From positions 1 through 9,882 of the forward strand of contig WFXX01000148.1 of NCBI GenBank assembly GCA_015490395.1: 9,882 nt of DNA, written 5' to 3'. The notes beneath the pieces were generated by a model. It saw only the letters and a program-made list of their open reading frames with translations. It was not told where the DNA came from and ran no database searches. This stretch comes from Gammaproteobacteria bacterium. GTDB lineage: Bacteria; Pseudomonadota; Gammaproteobacteria; DRLM01. A program made the position numbers and the translations under genes. This document shows positions 6,404-9,882 of the stretch, piece after piece. How positions within the stretch are numbered: position 1 is the first letter of the stretch; each line of letters begins with the position of its first letter.

Positions 6404-6725
6404 GCAGCCCCGAGACCAGGCGGGCGGCCTCCTCCCGGCTGTAGAAGCGTGCCCCTAGCACGAAGCCGGCCTCCAGGGAGGCCTTCACCGCCGTGGGCCG
6501 CCCCGCCTCGTCGCGCCGCAGCACCACCTCCTCCGGCAGCCCGTCGATACAGTGCACCGGCGCCGGCGCGCCCTCGGCGTCCCGGGACAGATAAACCCGG
6601 CCGGTCTCCCGGTCCAGGAAGGCAGGCAGGAAGCCGTGGGGGCGGGCCTCCTCGCTGACACCGCCTTGGCCCTGGAAGGCCGCGGCCTGCTGCTGCAGGC
6701 CCCCTCTGGTGAGCAGCTCGTGCAT
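6390..6725 (-). CDS. Hypothetical protein, 111 residues, unknown family
   Basis: I do not recognise this protein. The ATG at 6725 has GGGAGG 9 bases upstream, and the frame has the GC-rich third positions expected of a real gene. A longer upstream extension to 7016 is open, but its residues look like non-coding translation, so it is not used. The protein begins with a short Gln-rich helix (QQQAAAFQGQ, 11-20). It then has a compact core: GFLPAFLDRETGRVYLSRD (31-49), APVHCIDGLPEEVVL (55-69), RDEAGRPTAVKASLEAGFV (71-89) and RFYSREEAARLVSGLRRA. There is no signal peptide, no membrane segment and a single Cys (59). It lies convergent with the assembly ATPase and divergent from the methyltransferase. 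Function cannot be inferred. Confidence 0.68.
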   Translation of the reverse strand: MHELLTRGGLQQQAAAFQGQGGVSEEARPHGFLPAFLDRETGRVYLSRDAEGAPAPVHCIDGLPEEVVLRRDEAGRPTAVKASLEAGFVLGARFYSREEAARLVSGLRRAS

Positions 6726-6785
6726 GCTCCTGGCCCTCCCGCTTCTCTCGTCACATCTCCACGCCCTACCCGTAGCAGGAGGCAT

Positions 6786-6800
6786 GCCAGGTACCCTGGC
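6786..6800. promoter_or_regulatory. Palindrome, candidate operator
   Basis: GCCAGG, 3 bases, CCTGGC: a perfect inverted repeat, too tight for a useful hairpin and therefore more like a dimeric regulator site. Single copies of the GCCAGG half-site also occur at 6859-6864 and, inverted, at 6729-6734. In DNA this rich in GC such words recur by chance, so confidence is low. Confidence 0.22.
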
Positions 6801-6879
6801 GGCCGCGGACGTGGCCGCTGCCCCAGCCGGCCTGTGGCCTGCGTCCCGTTTCGCCGGTGCCAGGGGACCAAAAGGGTCA

Positions 6880-6895
6880 CCTCGGCAGACCGAGG
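6880..6895. promoter_or_regulatory. Palindrome, candidate operator upstream of the methyltransferase
   Basis: CCTCGG, CAGA, CCGAGG: a perfect 6-bp inverted repeat with a 4-base centre. It lies about 70 bp upstream of the -10 candidate at 6963-6968, where an activator would sit for the methyltransferase gene. It could equally act on the divergent gene. Confidence 0.25.
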
Positions 6896-6959
6896 CCGTC
6901 ACCCGATGCCCCTCCAGAGACGTGGCGACCATGGCACGACGGCCTGAGAGAGGCAAAGC

Positions 6960-6968
6960 TGGTAAACT
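6960..6968 (+). promoter_or_regulatory. Extended -10 promoter candidate for the methyltransferase
   Basis: TGGTAAACT: a TGn extension followed by TAAACT (4 of 6 matches to TATAAT), in the only AT-rich patch of the intergenic region. No -35 box is recognisable at 16-18 bp, which fits an extended -10 or activator-dependent promoter. The transcript would begin near 6975 and have a leader of about 115 bases. Confidence 0.3.
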
Positions 6969-7022
6969 ATGCGAGACCTCTCGGCGGAGCCCCGCATCCT
7001 GCGGCGGCCCCTCCATGGCCGG

Positions 7023-7048
7023 GCCGCGCCCGTGACCGCGGGCGCGGC
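7023..7048 (+). promoter_or_regulatory. Strong GC hairpin in the methyltransferase leader
   Basis: GCCGCGCCCG at 7023-7032 and CGGGCGCGGC at 7039-7048 form a perfect 10-bp stem with a 6-base loop, 41 bases before the ATG. No U-run follows, so it is not a standard terminator. It may stabilise the leader or modulate translation. Nothing identifies it as a known riboswitch. Confidence 0.35.
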
Positions 7049-7089
7049 TGTCCTATCCCATCCTGAACCCTGCGAAGGACATCGTGAGC

Positions 7090-8091
7090 ATGAGCAACAC
7101 TCAGACCCCCGACCCCATGGCGGTCATGCGCATCGCCTCCGCCTACTGGCACTCCAGCGTGCTCCACGTGGCCCATGCACTGGATGTGTTCACCAAGCTC
7201 GCCGAGGGACCGGCCACCGCGCAGGAGATGGCCGAGAGGTGCCAGGCCGACCCCCGCGGCATGGAGATGATCCTCATCGGCTGCGTGGGGTTGGGCCTGC
7301 TGGAGAAGGAGGGCGAGCGCTTCCGCAACGGCCCCATCGCGGACACCTTCCTGGTCAAGGGCCGGCCCCGCTACCAGGGCGGTATCGTGTCCATGTTCGC
7401 CGACTGGGTGCTGCCCTGGACCCGCCTCCGGGAGGCCGTGGTCACCGGCAGGCCCGTGGTGCAGAAGCAGCACGACCACGGCGAGGAGGCCACCCGGACC
7501 TACATCTACGGGATGCTCCACCGGGGCATCCCTCAGGCCGAGCTGCTGGCCCGGGAGGTGCCCCTCACCGGGCGCAAGCGCCTGCTGGATGTGGGCGGCG
7601 GCCCCGGCATCTTTTCCATCATCTTCACCCGGGAGAACCCGGGCCTGAAGGCCGACGTGCTGGACCTGCCCCAGACCCTGAAGGTCACCCGGGAGATCAT
7701 CGCCGACTGGAAGGCCGAGGATGCTGTCTCCACGGTGGAGGGGAACTACCTGGAGGACGATTTCGGCAGCGGCTACGACGTGGTGCTGCTGTCGTCCATG
7801 ATCAACCAGGAGGGCCCGGAGGTGATCCGGGAGATTTTGCGCAAGTCCTACGAGGCCATGGAGAGCGGAGGCCTGCTGCTGGTGCAGGAGCAGTTCCTGA
7901 ACACGGAGAAGACCGGCCCGCTGCTGCCCCTGCTCATCGGGCTGAATCAGCTTATCCACACCCCCGCGGGGCGGGCCTACTCGGCCAAGGAGGTGGCGGA
8001 CATGGCCGCTGAGGTAGGCTTCCGGGACCTGAGCTTCCGGCCGCTGCCCGAGCCCAGCCCCTTCACCCTCATCACGGGTCTCAAGCCCTGA
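7090..8091 (+). CDS. SAM-dependent methyltransferase, O-methyltransferase (Methyltransf_2) fold
   Basis: The 333-residue protein has the two-part layout of small-molecule O-methyltransferases such as the hydroxyneurosporene/BchU/acetylserotonin group. Residues about 10-95 form the helical winged-helix dimerisation domain (HVAHALDVFTKLAEGPATAQEMAERC, GLGLLEKEG..FRNGPIADTFL). They are followed by a Rossmann domain with SAM motif LLDVGGGPGIFS at 165-176 and the acidic ribose-binding segment ADVLDLP. In the motif where the family has LHDW.DE, this protein reads MINQEGPE, so the general-base His is replaced by Asn239. It may therefore use another base or methylate a different atom. The C-terminal part (SAKEVADMAAEVGFRDLSFRPL) is typical. 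GAAGGA lies 10 bases before ATG 7090; a GTG at 7084 is an alternative start 4 bases after the same site. The substrate is unknown and no pigment or polyketide gene is nearby. Confidence 0.88.
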   Translation: MSNTQTPDPMAVMRIASAYWHSSVLHVAHALDVFTKLAEGPATAQEMAERCQADPRGMEMILIGCVGLGLLEKEGERFRNGPIADTFLVKGRPRYQGGIVSMFADWVLPWTRLREAVVTGRPVVQKQHDHGEEATRTYIYGMLHRGIPQAELLAREVPLTGRKRLLDVGGGPGIFSIIFTRENPGLKADVLDLPQTLKVTREIIADWKAEDAVSTVEGNYLEDDFGSGYDVVLLSSMINQEGPEVIREILRKSYEAMESGGLLLVQEQFLNTEKTGPLLPLLIGLNQLIHTPAGRAYSAKEVADMAAEVGFRDLSFRPLPEPSPFTLITGLKP

Positions 8092-8108
8092 GGCGTGTGG
8101 GCGACGGT

Positions 8109-8759
8109 TCAGCCCGCCGCTTCGCCCCCCTGGCGGGGGGGGCGAGCCTGGTGCGCGCTGTGGCGGCGCACCACCCCGGCGGTGAGGGTGAAGCGCATGG
8201 CCTCCTCCATGCCCATGGCCACGGGCTCCAGGCACGCCCGGGGCACCAAAACGGTGTAGCCGCCGATCTGGTACGAGAAGGGCAGGTACACGGCCACCAG
8301 GTCCTGCCCCTCCAGCCCGGGCACCTCCTCCCGGGTGAGGAAGCCGATGAGCCGCACCGGGGGGTCGCCGGGCAGCCGGAAGGCCACCACCCGGCCCAGC
8401 CCTTCCTGCTCGGGGGTATAGACGAAGTGCAGGAAGTCCCGGATGGAGCCGTAGACGCCCTTGACCACCGGGATGCGGTAGAGCACCGCCTCGCCCAGGG
8501 CGAAGAGGCGCTGCACCAGCCAGGCCCGCATGGCCAGGCCCACCAGGAAGGCCAGGGCCAAGGCCGCCACCAGCCCCATACCGGGCACGTAAAGGCCGGG
8601 GGCGACCGCCCGCAGCAGGCCGGCCAGCAGGGACTCGGCGGCCTGCGCCAGCCACCACAGGACGTAGACGGTCAGGCCCAGGGGCAAAAGGGTGAAGAGG
8701 CCGGTGAGGATGGTGCGCCCCACCCAGCGCAGATCGCGCGGCGCATCCGGGCTCGGCAT
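8109..8759 (-). CDS. DUF502 family inner-membrane protein
   Basis: The 216-residue protein has the DUF502 plan. A first membrane helix (ILTGLFTLLPLGLTVYVLWWLA) lies at about 17-38. A second hydrophobic segment (MGLVAALALAFLVGLAMRAWL) follows at about 65-85, then the conserved RLFALGEAVLYRIPVVKGVYGSIRDFL block and a beta-rich soluble domain (VAFRLPGDPPVRLIGFLT, VAVYLPFSYQIGGYTVLVP). The tail is Gly/Pro-rich and probably disordered. Function of the family is not established. ATG at 8759 is preferred over an upstream in-frame TTG at 8843, because CGGAGAG lies about 6 bases before it and family members begin just before the first helix. The gene converges on the methyltransferase with 17 bp between stops and appears to be a single-gene unit with its own promoter. 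Confidence 0.9.
   Translation of the reverse strand: MPSPDAPRDLRWVGRTILTGLFTLLPLGLTVYVLWWLAQAAESLLAGLLRAVAPGLYVPGMGLVAALALAFLVGLAMRAWLVQRLFALGEAVLYRIPVVKGVYGSIRDFLHFVYTPEQEGLGRVVAFRLPGDPPVRLIGFLTREEVPGLEGQDLVAVYLPFSYQIGGYTVLVPRACLEPVAMGMEEAMRFTLTAGVVRRHSAHQARPPRQGGEAAG
8121..8146 (+). terminator. Strong stem-loop after the methyltransferase stop
   Basis: CGCCCCCC at 8123-8130 pairs with GGGGGGCG at 8137-8144; one A-T and one G-T pair extend this to a 10-bp stem with a 6-base loop, 29 bases past the methyltransferase stop. It also encodes the Gly/Pro-rich end of the opposing DUF502 protein. There is no T-run, so it may pause transcription or protect the 3' end, not terminate alone. Confidence 0.3.
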
Positions 8760-9070
8760 GACGGCTCTCCGGGCTCGGCTCCAGGACGCCAGGGGTGTCC
8801 CCGGCAATCCGCGCCAGCCTATCAGAGGCGGGCTCGGGGTCAAGGGGGGGCGCTGTCAGCATGTGGGACCGGGCCGGGGTGGGCGCCAGCCGCTTGTGCG
8901 CGGCGCTTACCCTACGCCCCCTGGAGCGAGGCCGCCGAGGCGATCCGGGAGGCCGTTGGTTGCCCTCGCGAGCTGGGGTTGCTGCCCCTCCCCGCTAAGA
9001 GGCGGTCATGGCTGGCTCGAGGGGGGTGCGGCACCCGCGGCAGAGCGCCTCCGTCCCGGTGCCGTCCCGT
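8760..9070. other. 311-bp intergenic region between DUF502 gene and msrB
   Basis: I see no convincing gene here; several short frames are open only because the DNA is GC-rich. It contains the DUF502 promoter candidate near 8816-8843. Just past the msrB stop there is an inverted repeat, CGGCACC at 9029-9035 with GGTGCCG at 9058-9064 (22-base loop, no T-run). Confidence 0.55.
8816..8843 (-). promoter_or_regulatory. Candidate promoter of the DUF502 gene
   Basis: On the minus strand, TTGACC (5 of 6) at 8838-8843 is followed after 16 bp by TAGGCT (3 of 6) at 8816-8821, which is preceded by TG as in an extended -10. The start would be near 8809, with a leader of about 50 bases to ATG 8759. Confidence 0.35.
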
Positions 9071-9514
9071 TCAGCCCTCCACCCATGCCCGCCAAGCCCC
9101 GTAGCCTTCTCGCTCCAGGGCCTCCAGGGGGATGAAGCGCAGGGCTGCCGAGTTGATGCAGTAGCGCAGGCCCGTGGGCGGCGGGCCATCCTCGAACAGA
9201 TGCCCCAGGTGGGAGCCGGCCAGGCGGCTGAGCACCTCCACCCGGCGCATCCCATGGGAGAGGTCCGGGCGCAGCACCACGCAACCCTCGGCCACGGGGC
9301 GGGTGAAGCTGGGCCAGCCGGTGCCGGAGTCAAACTTGTCCCGGGAGGAGAACAGGGGCTCGCCGCTGACCACGTCCACGTAGAGGCCCGGACGGTGCTC
9401 GTTCCAGTAAGGGTTGTCGAAGGGGGGCTCGGTGGCCCCTTCTTGGGTCACTGCCCACTGCAGGGGCGTCAGGCGCCGCCGCAGCTCCTCCTCCGGCGGG
9501 CGACGCCAGGCCAT
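9071..9514 (-). CDS. msrB: Peptide methionine-R-sulfoxide reductase MsrB, zinc-less form
   Basis: The 147-residue protein reduces methionine-R-sulfoxide in oxidised proteins. Family blocks are clear: TEPPFDNPYWNEHRPGLYVDVVSG, LFSSRDKFDSGTGWPSF (54-70), SHLGHLFEDGP (101-111) and GLRYCINSAALRF (115-127), with catalytic Cys119. The two CxxC pairs that bind zinc in many MsrB proteins are absent (VSGEPLF and SRLAGSHLGH replace them). The usual resolving Cys position in SGCGW is Thr65. The only other cysteine is Cys78, so regeneration may use Cys78 or an external thiol donor. No signal peptide is seen, so it should be cytoplasmic. Its ATG overlaps the stop of the upstream small gene as TGATG, indicating translational coupling. 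Confidence 0.95.
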   Translation of the reverse strand: MAWRRPPEEELRRRLTPLQWAVTQEGATEPPFDNPYWNEHRPGLYVDVVSGEPLFSSRDKFDSGTGWPSFTRPVAEGCVVLRPDLSHGMRRVEVLSRLAGSHLGHLFEDGPPPTGLRYCINSAALRFIPLEALEREGYGAWRAWVEG

Positions 9515-9846
9515 CAGGCCTCCCGCTCCCGATGCCCGGTCTCCCCGCCCAAGCGCTCCACCAGGGCCTCCAGGCGCCGGGCCACCTCCTCCCAGACGAT
9601 CATGGGCCCCAGGTGCTCCAGGGCCTCGCGCTCGGTGCCCTCCCGGGCCCGGCGGCGGTAGCTGGCCACCAGCGCGGCCAGGCGCTCGCGCCGGTGCCGC
9701 AACGCCTCCAGCTCCTGCCGCTCCGGGGCCCCCCCGGCCAGCGAGCCGGCCCTGCGGCCGGCCCGTTCCAGCAGCTCGTCGATGTGCCGCAGCCGCGCCT
9801 CGTAGGCCTGCACGTGCTGCTCCACCAGGTGATCCAGACGGCTCAT
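9514..9846 (-). CDS. Short charged helical (coiled-coil-like) protein of unknown function
   Basis: The 110-residue protein is almost entirely predicted helix, rich in Arg, Glu, Leu and Ala, with heptad-like leucines in MSRLDHLVEQHVQAYEARL, HIDELLERAG, RQELEALRHRRERLAALV and EEVARRLEALVERLGG. A Gly-rich break near residues 32-40 would give a helical-hairpin arrangement. There is no signal peptide, membrane segment or cysteine. ATG at 9846 is supported by GGGAGGAG 6 bases upstream. The stop overlaps the msrB start (TGATG), so it is the first gene of an operon with msrB. I do not recognise a named family. A scaffold or regulatory role is possible but unsupported. Confidence 0.8.
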   Translation of the reverse strand: MSRLDHLVEQHVQAYEARLRHIDELLERAGRRAGSLAGGAPERQELEALRHRRERLAALVASYRRRAREGTEREALEHLGPMIVWEEVARRLEALVERLGGETGHREREA

Positions 9847-9852
9847 GGGCAG

Positions 9853-9860
9853 CTCCTCCC
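9853..9860 (-). promoter_or_regulatory. Ribosome binding site of the coiled-coil gene
   Basis: GGGAGGAG on the minus strand, 6 bases before ATG 9846; it fixes the start of the first gene of the msrB operon. Confidence 0.6.
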
Positions 9861-9872
9861 GGTCCTCCCGGC

Positions 9873-9878
9873 AGTATA
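9873..9878 (-). promoter_or_regulatory. Candidate -10 box of the msrB operon
   Basis: TATACT (5 of 6 matches to TATAAT) about 26 bases before the ATG at 9846, one of few AT-rich words in this region. The matching -35 box would lie just beyond the right edge of the window and cannot be checked. Confidence 0.4.
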
Positions 9879-9882
9879 GCCG

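Larger units (their letters stand above)
6726..7089. other. 364-bp divergent intergenic region with palindromes and promoter candidate
   Basis: No convincing gene is visible on either strand. The stretch holds a perfect 6+6 palindrome GCCAGG-TAC-CCTGGC at 6786-6800 and another, CCTCGG-CAGA-CCGAGG, at 6880-6895. It also has an extended -10 candidate near 6960-6968 and a strong GC hairpin at 7023-7048. It is the control region for the divergent hypothetical gene and the methyltransferase. Confidence 0.6.

Noticed and set aside
6726..7016. In-frame upstream extension of the 111-residue hypothetical protein
   Set aside because: The added 97 residues show no coding character, and ATG 6725 has the better ribosome site.
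6967..8862. A 631-codon minus-strand open frame across the methyltransferase and DUF502 genes
   Set aside because: Overlaps two well-supported genes; the translation is Gly/Arg/Pro/His-rich with no family signature and is a GC-rich shadow.
8870..9000. Protein-like short frames in the gap between the DUF502 gene and msrB
   Set aside because: No ribosome site, no conserved motif, and equally open frames on both strands; I cannot support a gene or remnant.

Overview
The window is very GC-rich chromosomal DNA (the bulk looks close to 70% G+C) with dense, mostly minus-strand bacterial genes. The gene set (lipoprotein ChaN-like protein with a PDZ domain, MtfA-type peptidase, ArsC-family protein, DUF502 membrane protein, MsrB, PilB/GspE-type ATPase) suggests a high-GC proteobacterium, perhaps a gammaproteobacterium of the Chromatiales/Ectothiorhodospiraceae kind. 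That placement is inferred from gene content and protein style only. I see no insertion sequence, phage gene, CRISPR array, rRNA or tRNA, and no obvious defence system.

Left part (1-3947, all minus). Reading in the direction of transcription, from right to left: a promoter candidate with a perfect -35 box and an unusually long, dyad-filled 20-bp spacer; a decayed glutaredoxin gene (nonsense codon, two -1 frameshifts, altered active site); arsC, with its own strong ribosome binding site and a GTG start; mtfA (zinc metallopeptidase); chaN-PDZ (lipoprotein, 4-base ATGA overlap with mtfA); then after about 100 bp folE (GTP cyclohydrolase I); and a divergent MoeA-like gene that runs off the left edge. 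arsC-mtfA-chaN are packed tightly enough to be one operon. folE and the moeA-like gene may form a second, pterin-related pair.

Middle (4048-8091). A plus-strand gene encodes a type IV pilus/type II secretion assembly ATPase of 772 residues, with an N-terminal GAF domain in front of an MshEN-like domain; no other pilus gene is in view. Converging on it is a small gene for a 111-residue protein of unknown function. A 364-bp divergent intergenic region with two short palindromes, an extended -10 candidate and a strong GC hairpin separates that gene from a plus-strand SAM-dependent methyltransferase of the Methyltransf_2 (O-methyltransferase) fold. This enzyme has Asn where the usual catalytic His would be.

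Right part (8109-9882, all minus). A DUF502 inner-membrane protein has its own promoter candidate. A 311-bp gap follows, then a 2-gene operon of a short helical, charged protein of unknown function and a zinc-less MsrB (stop and start codons overlap as TGATG), with a -10 candidate at the very right edge.

Nothing here is clearly a new multi-gene system. The most interesting points are the broken glutaredoxin behind a MerR-like promoter architecture upstream of arsC, the GAF-containing orphan assembly ATPase, the MoeA-like protein beside folE, and the methyltransferase lacking the family's catalytic histidine.
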